DNA of 36,955 bases. It comes from Pseudomonadota bacterium. Its GTDB lineage: Bacteria > Pseudomonadota > Alphaproteobacteria > Rhizobiales > Xanthobacteraceae. The position numbers and the translations under genes were made by a program. Location of the stretch: the NCBI GenBank assembly GCA_023435725.1, contig JAEYRD010000143.1, positions 1-36,955 of the forward strand. Direction: 5' to 3'. Under the pieces are notes generated by a model. It searched no databases and was not told the DNA's origin. It was given only the letters and a program-made list of their open reading frames with translations. This document shows positions 15,629 through 23,393 of this stretch, piece after piece (position 1 is the first letter of the stretch; each line of letters begins with the position of its first letter).

Positions 15629-17881
15629 TCAAACGAACTTGATGCCCTCGGTCTTGATCAGCGGCAGTTGGCGAGCACGTATGCCGGTTGCAGCAAAGAT
15701 GGCGTTGGCGAGCGCGGGCGCGGCCGGAGGAACGGCAGGTTCGCCGATGCCGTGGATGCCCTTTTCTCCTGTGGTCTCCAGCGCCGTAACCTTGATCTCC
15801 GGAACCTGGTAGAGGCGCATACCCTCGTATTGATGATAGTTGGTCTGGACCGCCCGGCCGTTCGCAAAGGTGAGTTCGGCGTTCATCGCGTGTCCGAGCG
15901 CCCAGACCACGGCACCTTCGACCTGGTTCTTCAAATTGCCGGGATCAAGCACCAGGCCGACCTCGGCTGCAACGAAGACGCGCTTGATCTTGATTGCGTC
16001 ACCGATCTTCTCGACCTCGACCACTTCGGCGACGGGCACGCCGAATGACAGCGTGAAGGCGAGACCCCGCGCATGGTCAGGCTCCGGCTTGCTGTCCCAG
16101 CCCGACATCCCGCGAACCTCATCGAGCACCTTCCGCGACGGCTCGTGCGAGCACAGCCGAAGCCGCTCATGGAGCGGGTCGGCGCCGGCCGCGTGGATCA
16201 GCTCATCGAGACAGCATTCGTGCAGGAAGGCGTTGCCGGATGCGCCGACCGAGCGCCAGGAACTGACCGGCACCAACTCGGGCACGCGATAGCCGGTCAC
16301 CCGGTAGTTCGGAATCCTGAACGGCTGATCCCAGGCGCCGGCGACGATCGCCATGTCGGGGCCCGGTATGGACAGGCCCAGCCGGCCGAATTGCGACGCG
16401 GTCACCGATGGGGCAGCTATGCTGAGGTCGTAGGCGTCGACCTCGCCGTCCTTCACCGCTCCGCGCATGCGAGCGACGGCGAGTGGACGCGGGAAGTCAT
16501 GCGTCATGTCCTCTTCGCGCGTCCACGTCATCTTGATCGGCCGGCCCGGATACGCCATCGCGAGCTCGATGCCCTGACGCACATAGTCGTCTTCCAGGCG
16601 CCGGCCGAAGCTGCCGCCGCTGAGCTGGGCGTGAACATGGATGTCTTCGGTAGCGAGGCCGCTCATCTCCCGCGCCGCCTTCACCAGGAACACGGGAATC
16701 TGAGTCGCGGTCCAGATGTCCAGGCGACCGTCCTTGAGCTGGACCACGACGTTCATCGGCTCGAGCGGTGCATGTGCGAGATAAGGCACGCTGTACTCGG
16801 CTTCGATCACCTTCGCGCCGGCGAGCGCGGCATCGACGTCGCCGTCGTTCTTGCAGTGACTGTCGCGGCGCTTCGGGATGAAGGAGGCCTTCACCTCCTC
16901 AAACATCGCCGCGGTGCTCGCCGGATAGGCCGCCTCGCCCCAATCGAACGCGATGAGCTTCGCGGCCTGGAAGGCGCGCCAGGTGTTGTCGGCGATGACA
17001 CCGACGCCGCCCTTGACCGGCACGATCTTGAGGACGCCCCTCGCCTTCGCGGCCCTCGAATCGTCATAGCCCCGCAGGACGCCGCCAAGATGCGGATTAG
17101 CACAAACCGTGGCGTAAACCATGCCGGGCAGCCGGATGTCTATGCCGAAGGTGGCCGTGCCCGTACACTTGGCGACCATGTCGATCCGTGGCATCGGCTT
17201 GCCCAGATAGCGCCAATTTTTGGGATCCCTGGGCTTGACGTTGAGCGGGACATCCAGCGTGGCCGCAAGATCGGCAAGAGATGCATAGCTGAACGCGCGA
17301 CCGTCCGGCGCGATCACCGCGCCATCCCGCGTTTTGAGATCAGCCCTGGCAATACCGGTCTGTTTCTCCGCCGCGCGGAGCAGCAGTTCGCGCGCGGTCG
17401 CGCCGGCAATGCGCAGCCGATGATAGGCATCGGCTACGGTGGACGAGCCGCCGGTCCATTGAAGGCTGAGGAACTTGCCGCCGATCTGGCTGATCGCCTC
17501 CGCCACCGGACGAAGACGCGCGTTGGTGGCCGCAATCGGAAGCCCTTCGCTGAGAACCCTGCCGTTGTAATAGAGCGAGCTCGGCGCCCCCGGATCGACC
17601 TTGATGTCGCTCCACGCGATGTCCAGTTCCTCGGCGATCAGCGCCGCCTGCACGGAATAGGCGCCCTGGCCGAGATCGGCGCGCGGCGTGATGATCGTGA
17701 CACCGTCCTGACCGATCCGCACATAGGGCGTCAGCATATGCTGCCCCTTGTCCAGGCTATCTTTCAGCCGCGCGTTCACGCGAAACCGCTGGGAAAAATA
17801 AAAGCCGACCACGAGGCCGCCAGCGGCCGCGCCCGCACCGACGAGCACAGCACGACGCGAGAACGTGCCGAGGCGGCTCAC
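15629..17881 (-). CDS. Molybdopterin-binding subunit of an isoquinoline 1-oxidoreductase-like (xanthine dehydrogenase family) enzyme
   Basis: This 750-aa large subunit has a twin-arginine signal (FSRRAVLVGAGAAAGGLVVG), so the folded cofactor-loaded enzyme is probably sent to the periplasm. Family motifs include TPRADLGQGAYSVQAALIAEEL near residue 65, QLSGGSFGRRLEDDY around the cofactor, SWRSVGASGNAF, and GIGEPAVPP near the C-terminus with the catalytic Glu. Such enzymes hydroxylate N-heterocycles or oxidise aldehydes; the substrate here is unknown. The GTG start overlaps the stop of the iron-sulfur subunit (GTGA), a clear coupling. No FAD subunit is encoded nearby, matching the two-subunit IorAB type. 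Confidence 0.9.
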   Translation of the reverse strand: MSRLGTFSRRAVLVGAGAAAGGLVVGFYFSQRFRVNARLKDSLDKGQHMLTPYVRIGQDGVTIITPRADLGQGAYSVQAALIAEELDIAWSDIKVDPGAPSSLYYNGRVLSEGLPIAATNARLRPVAEAISQIGGKFLSLQWTGGSSTVADAYHRLRIAGATARELLLRAAEKQTGIARADLKTRDGAVIAPDGRAFSYASLADLAATLDVPLNVKPRDPKNWRYLGKPMPRIDMVAKCTGTATFGIDIRLPGMVYATVCANPHLGGVLRGYDDSRAAKARGVLKIVPVKGGVGVIADNTWRAFQAAKLIAFDWGEAAYPASTAAMFEEVKASFIPKRRDSHCKNDGDVDAALAGAKVIEAEYSVPYLAHAPLEPMNVVVQLKDGRLDIWTATQIPVFLVKAAREMSGLATEDIHVHAQLSGGSFGRRLEDDYVRQGIELAMAYPGRPIKMTWTREEDMTHDFPRPLAVARMRGAVKDGEVDAYDLSIAAPSVTASQFGRLGLSIPGPDMAIVAGAWDQPFRIPNYRVTGYRVPELVPVSSWRSVGASGNAFLHECCLDELIHAAGADPLHERLRLCSHEPSRKVLDEVRGMSGWDSKPEPDHARGLAFTLSFGVPVAEVVEVEKIGDAIKIKRVFVAAEVGLVLDPGNLKNQVEGAVVWALGHAMNAELTFANGRAVQTNYHQYEGMRLYQVPEIKVTALETTGEKGIHGIGEPAVPPAAPALANAIFAATGIRARQLPLIKTEGIKFV

Positions 17882-18375
17882 GGCGCTGGTCCTTGCAGCT
17901 TCTGGGCTGCAGTCTTGATGGCGGCCCGAATGCGGGTGTAGGTACCGCAGCGGCAGAGATTTGCCGACATCACGTGATCGATTTGATCGTCGAGCTCCTT
18001 GTCAGACAAAGGCGGCTTGCCTTTGACCCTGGCATACAGCAACGCGGTGGCGGCCATGATCTGCCCCGGCTGGCAATAGCCGCATTGCGCCACCTGATGC
18101 TCGATCCACGCCTCCTGCACCGCATGCATCGCCTGCGGCGTTCCCAACCCCGCGATCGTGATGACTTTGGCATCGTCCTTGAGGTCGCCGATCCTGAGCG
18201 AGCACGACCGCACCGGCCGGTCATCGACATGCACCGTGCAGGCGCCGCACATCGCGATGCCGCAGCCATACTTCGGACCGGTGCAACCAAGCTCGTCGCG
18301 CAGCACCCACAACAGTGGCATGTCGTCCTCGACATCCACGTTGTGCGACTCTCCGTCCACCCAAATCACGCGCAT
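17878..18375 (-). CDS. (2Fe-2S) subunit of the isoquinoline 1-oxidoreductase-like enzyme
   Basis: This 165-aa protein has the two [2Fe-2S] domains of molybdenum hydroxylase small subunits. The plant-ferredoxin-like part has C38, C43, C46 and C58 (YGCGIAMCGACTV). The four-helix part has C98, C101, C141 and C143 (QCGYCQPGQIM and LCRCGTY). It passes electrons from the molybdenum centre to an external acceptor. ATG at 18375 is set by CCGGAGCC eight bases upstream; the upstream open frame is not homologous. It has no signal of its own and would ride out with the Tat-tagged partner. It is the first gene of the pair. Confidence 0.92.
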   Translation of the reverse strand: MRVIWVDGESHNVDVEDDMPLLWVLRDELGCTGPKYGCGIAMCGACTVHVDDRPVRSCSLRIGDLKDDAKVITIAGLGTPQAMHAVQEAWIEHQVAQCGYCQPGQIMAATALLYARVKGKPPLSDKELDDQIDHVMSANLCRCGTYTRIRAAIKTAAQKLQGPAP

Positions 18376-18616
18376 GAGGGCTCCGGAAAACAAATGGTTC
18401 TGACGAAATGAAGCGCCGGACAATCGGCGCAGCCTCAACTTAAGGCTTCAGTATGAGCAGCATTATCGCTTGGGAGTAGCGCAATGGCAAGAAGGCGCAT
18501 CGGCGCTCTCGCGGCTGATTCGGCGCCAATATTTCTGTAGCTCCCTCAGTCGTCCTTGCCGCCCTTCAGCTTCGGTAGCGTCTCGACGATCTTCTGCTTG
18601 CCGTCGACCGCCCCAC

Positions 18617-18905
18617 TCAATCGGCCTTCGCATCATGCAGGCTCTGCACAAAGCCGTCGCCGTCATTGTTGAAGCCAGAGAGCGTGCCGTCCTGTTCGAC
18701 AACGACGGTGTCGACGGAGCCAATGCGCCTCGCTGTCTCGTTGACGCGGTCGAGCATCGGCATCGCCGTCTGCTTGTGCGGCATAGTGACGTTGCGGCCG
18801 CGGAAGCCGAGCGCGATGAGCCCGTCGAGCGCACCCGCGAGCCGCTCCGGCCTGACCGCGAGCGGCGATAGATGCCGCGGATGCCATGCGCTCTATCACT
18901 AACGG
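18617..18905 (-). pseudogene. Shikimate dehydrogenase (aroE-like) remnant with frameshift
   Basis: On the minus strand one frame gives LAVRPERLAGALDGLIALGF, then VTMPHKQTAM, ETARRIGSVDTVVVEQDG and GFNNDGDGFV, ending at a TGA at 18619-18617. These match the N-terminal substrate domain of AroE (V-T-x-P-H-K; A-I-G-A-V-N-T; N-T-D-x-x-G-F), with Asn-Asn-Asp where Asn-Thr-Asp is usual. The preceding piece (HGIRGIY) lies in another frame, so a frameshift is present at about 18873. Both the extreme N-terminus and the NADP-binding half are missing. Just beyond the stop, another frame reads KIVETLPKLKGGKDD (stop near 18549), apparently a foreign gene end. Confidence 0.72.
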
Positions 18906-19170
18906 GCGCATGCTGCCAAACCAACCTGCGGCATGCCGCGATATTTACCTTCGACCTGGCCGCCACGTGCACAGTCGCATGCCGGACGTTCCTCCCCCTT
19001 GCTTTCGGCGGCGGGAAATTAGGTCATAAAATCTGCCCTTTTTGCATATCTTGCCCGACGTTCGGATTACCGCAATAATACTCACGCTTATTCAAAGATA
19101 ATCCGTTTCAAAGGTAATTCGCTTCGGCCAGGCAATTGCGTAACGCGCTCCTTTCGGTGGGAGAATTGCA
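18906..19170. other. Intergenic region beside the aroE remnant
   Basis: Nothing coding is supported. The part from about 19010 to 19130 is visibly AT-richer than the surroundings (for example CATAAAATCTGCCC) and could contain the promoter of the small gene at 19171. No clear motif was identified. Confidence 0.35.
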
Positions 19171-19368
19171 ATGCCCCTATTCGACACGCCGCATTGGTTG
19201 ATGATTGCAGGCTCCGCGTTGGTATTGGGCGGGCTCATTGGCCTAGGAATGAGCCGAAACAAGCAAGTTGAGAGCGATCCCATCCCGCTTCCGGGCGACC
19301 TGGCGGCATGGAAAGCCGAGGGATCAAAGATCTCGAGCTTTGCGGCCGCCCGGGATTCGCACGGGTAA
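19171..19368 (+). CDS. Small predicted membrane-anchored protein
   Basis: This 65-aa protein begins MPLFDTPHWLMIAGSALVLG, giving one hydrophobic helix (residues ~9-28), followed by a basic SRNKQ and a short polar tail, so it probably sits in the inner membrane with the tail inside. GGGAG lies nine bases upstream of the ATG and supports the start. No domain was recognised. It overlaps no other supported gene and lies in a zone of decayed genes, so it could also be a remnant. Confidence 0.5.
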   Translation: MPLFDTPHWLMIAGSALVLGGLIGLGMSRNKQVESDPIPLPGDLAAWKAEGSKISSFAAARDSHG

Positions 19369-19424
19369 GCACTGACTGGCTAGCGCCCGCGGTCAATTCT
19401 GCGGAGCATACTCTGGAGAGCCGG

Positions 19425-19724
19425 ATGGCCCTGCACTTTAGACGCGTCGATACTTCGGTGAATGCGCTCGAAATCTGGATGGCGAGCAGCGGCGGATTCT
19501 CGTTTGTGATCAGCAACGAAAGTCGCACGGGTCCCGGCCTTCACGGGAAGCCCGGCTTGATTGCCTCATGGCGGCCCGTCCATGTCAACAAGTCCGCAGT
19601 CAAACTTGGCGGCTCCCCTTTCAACACCTTCGCTGAGGCGAAGGCGGCGTGCGAGGCTCTTCTGGAAACATTCGAGCAGATGAACGCGTTGCAAGCTTCG
19701 ACGATTGCGCCTTCGCCACAATGA
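19425..19724 (+). CDS. Conserved-looking small hypothetical protein
   Basis: This 99-aa protein starts MALHFRRVDTSVNALEIWMA and is mostly soluble, with alternating strands (GGFSFVISNESR) and a C-terminal helix (FAEAKAACEALLETFEQM). GGAGAG six bases upstream of ATG 19425 favours this start over the longer open frame from 19308, which overlaps the preceding small gene. No family was recognised. Coding character is good (proper helix, no low complexity). Confidence 0.55.
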   Translation: MALHFRRVDTSVNALEIWMASSGGFSFVISNESRTGPGLHGKPGLIASWRPVHVNKSAVKLGGSPFNTFAEAKAACEALLETFEQMNALQASTIAPSPQ

Positions 19725-19782
19725 AGAGTCACTTCTGCTTAGCCGCAGCCCGAATTCCGCGGTGCCGGATTGCGCTCGCGCC

Positions 19783-19935
19783 CTACATCCCGCTCAGGCC
19801 GCTGTCGACCGCGAGAGTCTGCGCGGTGACATAGACGCTCTCCTCCGACAGGAAGAACAACACGGCGTAGGCGATCTCCCACGCGGTCGCCTGGCGGCCG
19901 AAGGGGCCATCGCGGCCAAAACTCCGCCGTCGAGA
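19783..19935 (-). pseudogene. C-terminal fragment of a short-chain dehydrogenase/reductase
   Basis: About 47 codons on the minus strand read GRQATAWEIAYAVLFFLS and ESVYVTAQTLAVDSGLSGM, the last helix and closing strand of a classical SDR (usual form Y-V-T-G-x-x-L-x-V-D-G-G). The N-terminal Rossmann core and catalytic Tyr/Lys are absent: upstream of about 19935 the frame continues as antisense of the neighbouring VOC fragment. It has no start of its own. Confidence 0.75.
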
Positions 19936-19944
19936 TGAGCATTG

Positions 19945-20307
19945 CGCGCCAATTCCAGCGATCTCCAGATCGAGTTGATCCAGCAACGCAACGACGCGCC
20001 CTCGCTGTACAAGGAATTCCTCGACCCCGGCCATGAGGGGCTGCAGCACATGTCCTACTGGAGCCACGACTACCAGTCGCTCTACGACAAGGCACTCGGG
20101 CTTGGCTACAAGGTGGGTCACGAGGGCCAGATCGGCGGCGACAAGGGACACTTTGCCTATTTCGACACGCAGGCGCATCCGGGCACTGTGATCGAGATCT
20201 CCGATATCAGCGGCACCAAGGGGCCATTCTTCGAGCGTGTCAGACAAGCGGCGATGAACTGGGACGGCACGCGACCGATCCGCGAGGTCGGGGGCGGGAA
20301 ATCGTAG
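19945..20307 (+). pseudogene. C-terminal half of a VOC/glyoxalase-superfamily protein
   Basis: Roughly 120 codons read QIELIQQRNDAPSLY, GLQHMSYW, GHEGQIGGDKGHFAYFD and HPGTVIEISDISG. This is the second beta-alpha-beta-beta-beta module of a methylmalonyl-CoA epimerase-like or Glyoxalase_4 protein; HMSYW and VIEI carry the usual metal-ligand positions. The first module is missing and only a TTG, without a ribosome site, precedes the homology. The break coincides with the break of the oppositely oriented SDR fragment. Confidence 0.7.
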
Positions 20308-20399
20308 GGGCAGTCGTTTCGCCTGGACAGTAACGCCGTTCCGGGACGGCCGATCCGTGGTAACATGCTCCGTCCGCCCCGGGGTTCAGCGAGGCAAGC

Positions 20400-21212
20400 A
20401 TGTCCGAGACTGACAAGGTCTTCGCCGGTTCGGTTCCGAAACTCTACGACGAGTATCTCGTCCCGCTGATCTTCTCCGTCTATGCCGACGACATCGCCAG
20501 GCGCGTGGCAGCGCTGTCTCCCTCGGTGCTGCTCGAGATCGCGGCAGGCACCGGCGCCGTCACGCGAGCCGTGGCGGCGTTGCTGCCACCACGCGTCCGC
20601 TATGTTGCGACCGACCTCAACGAACCGATGCTCGCCGTCGCGATGCAGCGCCAGGGTGAAGATCCCCGTATTTCCTGGCGTCAGGCGGATGCGTTGGCCT
20701 TGCCCTTCGACGACGCCGTGTTCGACGTCGTCTGCTGCCAGTTCGGCGCCATGTTCTTTCCGGATCGGACCAAAGGCTACGCGGAGGCGAAGCGGGTCTT
20801 GAAGCCGAATGGCACGTATCTGTTCAGTGTCTGGGACCGTATCGAAGACAATGTGTTCGCGGATGACGCGACGATCACGCTCGGCAAGATGTTTCCCAAC
20901 GATCCGCCCCTCTTCATGGCGCGGACGCCGCACGGCTATCACGACAAAGCCGTCATCAAGGCAGATCTCGAACGCGCAGGCTTCACCGACATATCAATCG
21001 AAACGCGGTCCACAATGAGCCGCGCGCCGTCAGCCGAATACGTGGCGATCGCGTACTGCCAGGGAACGCCGCTGCGCGGCGAGATCGAGGCCAGGGATGC
21101 GAGCAAGCTTCAGGCTGCGACGGACGCCGTCGCCGAGGCGATCCGGACGCGCCACGGCTCCGGACCGGTCGAAGCCAGGATTCAGGCCCTGGTGATCACG
21201 GCGCGCCCGTAG
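20400..21212 (+). CDS. Class I SAM-dependent methyltransferase
   Basis: This 270-aa protein has a Rossmann-like methyltransferase domain: LLEIAAGTGAVTRAVA (motif I, SAM-binding glycines, residues ~44-59), ATDLNEPML (acidic end of strand 2), RQADALALPFDDAVFDVV (motif II, Asp before the aromatic) and RVLKPNGTYLFSVWD (motif III). This is the ubiquinone/menaquinone-type Methyltransf_11 style, but the substrate is unknown. GCGAGG seven bases ahead of the ATG supports the start. It converges with the L,D-transpeptidase gene, with 33 bp between the stops. Confidence 0.85.
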   Translation: MSETDKVFAGSVPKLYDEYLVPLIFSVYADDIARRVAALSPSVLLEIAAGTGAVTRAVAALLPPRVRYVATDLNEPMLAVAMQRQGEDPRISWRQADALALPFDDAVFDVVCCQFGAMFFPDRTKGYAEAKRVLKPNGTYLFSVWDRIEDNVFADDATITLGKMFPNDPPLFMARTPHGYHDKAVIKADLERAGFTDISIETRSTMSRAPSAEYVAIAYCQGTPLRGEIEARDASKLQAATDAVAEAIRTRHGSGPVEARIQALVITARP

Positions 21213-21245
21213 TTACGGGCCTCGACCTTGCGCGCGACCCGCACC

Positions 21246-22808
21246 CTACTGCCAGAAGCCCCGCTGCATCGGCTGTGCCGGCTGATAATACTGATACTGG
21301 CCGCGCTGGCGCGGATTGACCGGCTGCGGGTACGGATTGCGCTGCTGCTGGAAGAAGAAGAAACCGTTGCCGCCATTGTCCCAGCTGTCGTCGCTCGCAA
21401 CCGCCATCGGCGGCGCAGTCGGCTTGCGGGTGATGAAGCCGCCCTGAGGATGATTGCTCAGCACGGCGACGAACTCGGTACGGTAGTTGGTCTCGCTGCT
21501 CAGCGGCTCGTCCGAGATGATGATCGACGAGCGCGGCAACGCAGTCTGCGCGATGCGGTCGAGAACCTCCTGCGGGATGGTAATGCGGTCGAGCGCGTCC
21601 TTGGCGTCGTCGCCGTCGTCGATCGTGACCACGCTCCAGCGCAGGCCTGCATCGTTCCTCGCCATCGCCGTGAAAATGTGCGTGCCGAGCGGCTGGTCGG
21701 GATTACGGATGGTGACGGGGACCTCGATGCTGGTGTCGAACACCTCGCCGCCGCCGTCCGGCGCCGGCTTGTGCGTGTTCCGCCGCACGTAAAGCTTCTG
21801 CGTCGCGCGGCTGATGTAGACCGAGACCGGCTCGAGCGCGAGTTTTGCGTCGGTCGCGGCCTTCACGGCATCGGTCTTCTTGGCCACAGCTACCTTGGCG
21901 GCCTCCTTGGTGGCGGCGACGGCGTCGCGCTTCGGCTGTGCGGCGGCCTTGGCGGCATCGAGCTGCGTTGCGGCATCGGCGGCCTTGGTGGCGGCCTTCT
22001 GCTTCAGCTCCTCGGCCTTGGCCCGAGCCTCATCGGTCTTTGCGGCCGCGAGCGTCTTGTCGGCAAAAGCGAGTTCGGCGTCGGCGCGGGTTTTCTGCTG
22101 CTCCAGCTTGCGCAGCGAGGCCGGGAGCGAGGCGGCCTCCTTCGCGGCCACCGCGGCGGCCTTCTTGGCTTCGTCGGCGGCCTGGGTCGCCTCCTCGGCC
22201 TCGGCGGAAAGCTTGTCGGCACGGGCCGGCGCCGCCGCAATGGCTTCGCGCTTCGGCACGAACAGCGAGGGGTGGGAGAAATCGACCGGGGCTGCATCGT
22301 TCGGCGAGATGATCACGCGCATGCCGATCTGCGTCTTGTCGAACAGGCCCTCTGCAAAGCCGAAAGGCATCCGCACGCAGCCGTGCGAGGCGGCATAGCC
22401 GGGCAGCGGCCCGCCATGCAGCGCGATGCCGTTCCAGGTGATGCGCTGCATGTTCGGCATCCAGGCATCGTCATACATGGTCGAATGGTGGTCCTTGTCC
22501 TTCTCGACGATGGCGAAGACGCCGGCCGGCGTCTCGCGCCCTGTGGTGCCGGTCGACACCGGCGCGCGGAGAATCCAGCCGTCGGCGTCGTAGAAGGTGA
22601 CCCGCTGGCTCTTGATCGACACGATCGCCATGATCGGCTCACCAGCCTCACGCGGCGCCATCGCCTCGGCCGGCTGGCGTGCCTGCTTGGCCGCTTCGGC
22701 GCTTGCGGTCAGCGCCGTCAGGGCGACCACCGCCGCGAGCGCGACAACTCCGGGCCGCCAACGCCGCATCGCCGTGGTGGATTGCGCCGTCGTCATCAGG
22801 TCTTTCAT
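21246..22808 (-). CDS. L,D-transpeptidase with a second, degenerate YkuD-like domain
   Basis: This 520-aa protein has a signal peptide or anchor (VVALAAVVALTALTASAEA, residues ~20-39). A YkuD catalytic domain covers ~55-170: HGGPLPGYAASHGCVRM holds H142 and the nucleophile C144. Then come a long Ala/Lys/Glu-rich coiled coil (~200-330) and a second domain (~335-455: VPVTIRNPDQPLGTHIF, SSIIISDEPLSSET). That second domain resembles YkuD but lacks the H-G-C motif. The tail is rich in Gln, Pro and Tyr. The first domain should make 3-3 peptidoglycan cross-links or attach proteins to the wall in the periplasm. ATG at 22808 is used; a second in-frame ATG is four codons later. Confidence 0.87.
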   Translation of the reverse strand: MKDLMTTAQSTTAMRRWRPGVVALAAVVALTALTASAEAAKQARQPAEAMAPREAGEPIMAIVSIKSQRVTFYDADGWILRAPVSTGTTGRETPAGVFAIVEKDKDHHSTMYDDAWMPNMQRITWNGIALHGGPLPGYAASHGCVRMPFGFAEGLFDKTQIGMRVIISPNDAAPVDFSHPSLFVPKREAIAAAPARADKLSAEAEEATQAADEAKKAAAVAAKEAASLPASLRKLEQQKTRADAELAFADKTLAAAKTDEARAKAEELKQKAATKAADAATQLDAAKAAAQPKRDAVAATKEAAKVAVAKKTDAVKAATDAKLALEPVSVYISRATQKLYVRRNTHKPAPDGGGEVFDTSIEVPVTIRNPDQPLGTHIFTAMARNDAGLRWSVVTIDDGDDAKDALDRITIPQEVLDRIAQTALPRSSIIISDEPLSSETNYRTEFVAVLSNHPQGGFITRKPTAPPMAVASDDSWDNGGNGFFFFQQQRNPYPQPVNPRQRGQYQYYQPAQPMQRGFWQ

Positions 22809-23024
22809 GCCATACCCCGGTCCAGTACCAGTCCGCGCCTTCAGTCGGTCAGATTGCGATCTTAGGATTAAGAAATCGCAGCCACCTTACGTTCCCTATT
22901 GGGCGATTTTCGGCACGTTCCGGCAGACAAATCTCTCATATACGACGGCTCGCGCAGGCGGAAGGTGGCCCAGGGCCGGGGCTGGTCCGAGGCTGGCGGC
23001 GCATAGCTGCGGCAGAATGTCCGA
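22809..23024. other. Upstream region of the L,D-transpeptidase gene
   Basis: No gene is supported in these 216 bp. It must carry the promoter for the leftward L,D-transpeptidase gene and the end of the small membrane protein transcript. No clear motif was seen. Confidence 0.35.
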
Positions 23025-23243
23025 TTAGTCGGTCTGGCGCCCGATCAGGCGCGTCATTGCAGCGCCGAAGGCGCCGAACAGCGCAAAGACCATGAGGGGC
23101 AAGGCGCGCGAGGCGGCCTCCCCGACCGGTTCATGCTCCCTGACCACCAGCACAAGGAACACCGCGAGGCTGAGAAGCACGCAGATAAGGGCTGCAGCGA
23201 CACCCAGCTTGCGCAACACGAAGGCAAGATCGGCCGTGGTCAT
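23025..23243 (-). CDS. Small two-TM membrane protein
   Basis: This 72-aa protein starts MTTADLAFVLRKLGVAAALI. It has two hydrophobic helices (residues ~14-33 and ~45-63) separated by a polar loop (VREHEPVGEA), and ends in basic residues (TRLIGRQTD). It is probably an inner-membrane protein with both ends in the cytoplasm. No family was recognised. The ribosome site (CCGGATC) is weak. Coding is supported by the clean hairpin topology. Confidence 0.6.
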   Translation of the reverse strand: MTTADLAFVLRKLGVAAALICVLLSLAVFLVLVVREHEPVGEAASRALPLMVFALFGAFGAAMTRLIGRQTD

Positions 23244-23393
23244 GATCTGATCCGGGCGTTGACGAGCGGGCCCATGCTAGGGCCGCCCGGCGCAGCAGAA
23301 TGTGACCGGCATCACAGAGGATGATCTCACGCGCCCGTCATGTTGCGCATTGCCTGAATAAGCGCGGTCGGCAATTTCGGTTCCTGAGCGACG

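Noticed and set aside
16073..17941. 622-codon plus-strand frame over the molybdenum hydroxylase gene
   Set aside because: Antisense shadow of the large subunit; composition dominated by Arg/His/Ala and no motif.
18463..18972. 169-codon minus-strand frame
   Set aside because: Only a few residues (HGIRGIY) belong to the aroE remnant; the remainder is out of frame with the homology and Arg/Ser-rich.
19783..20247. Single 154-codon gene on the minus strand
   Set aside because: Only the C-terminal third matches SDR; the rest is antisense of the VOC fragment, so it is a chance fusion of frames.
21228..22865. 545-codon plus-strand frame over the L,D-transpeptidase gene
   Set aside because: Antisense of a coding sequence with clear catalytic motifs; the Gly/Leu/Arg runs mirror the Ala/Lys coiled coil.
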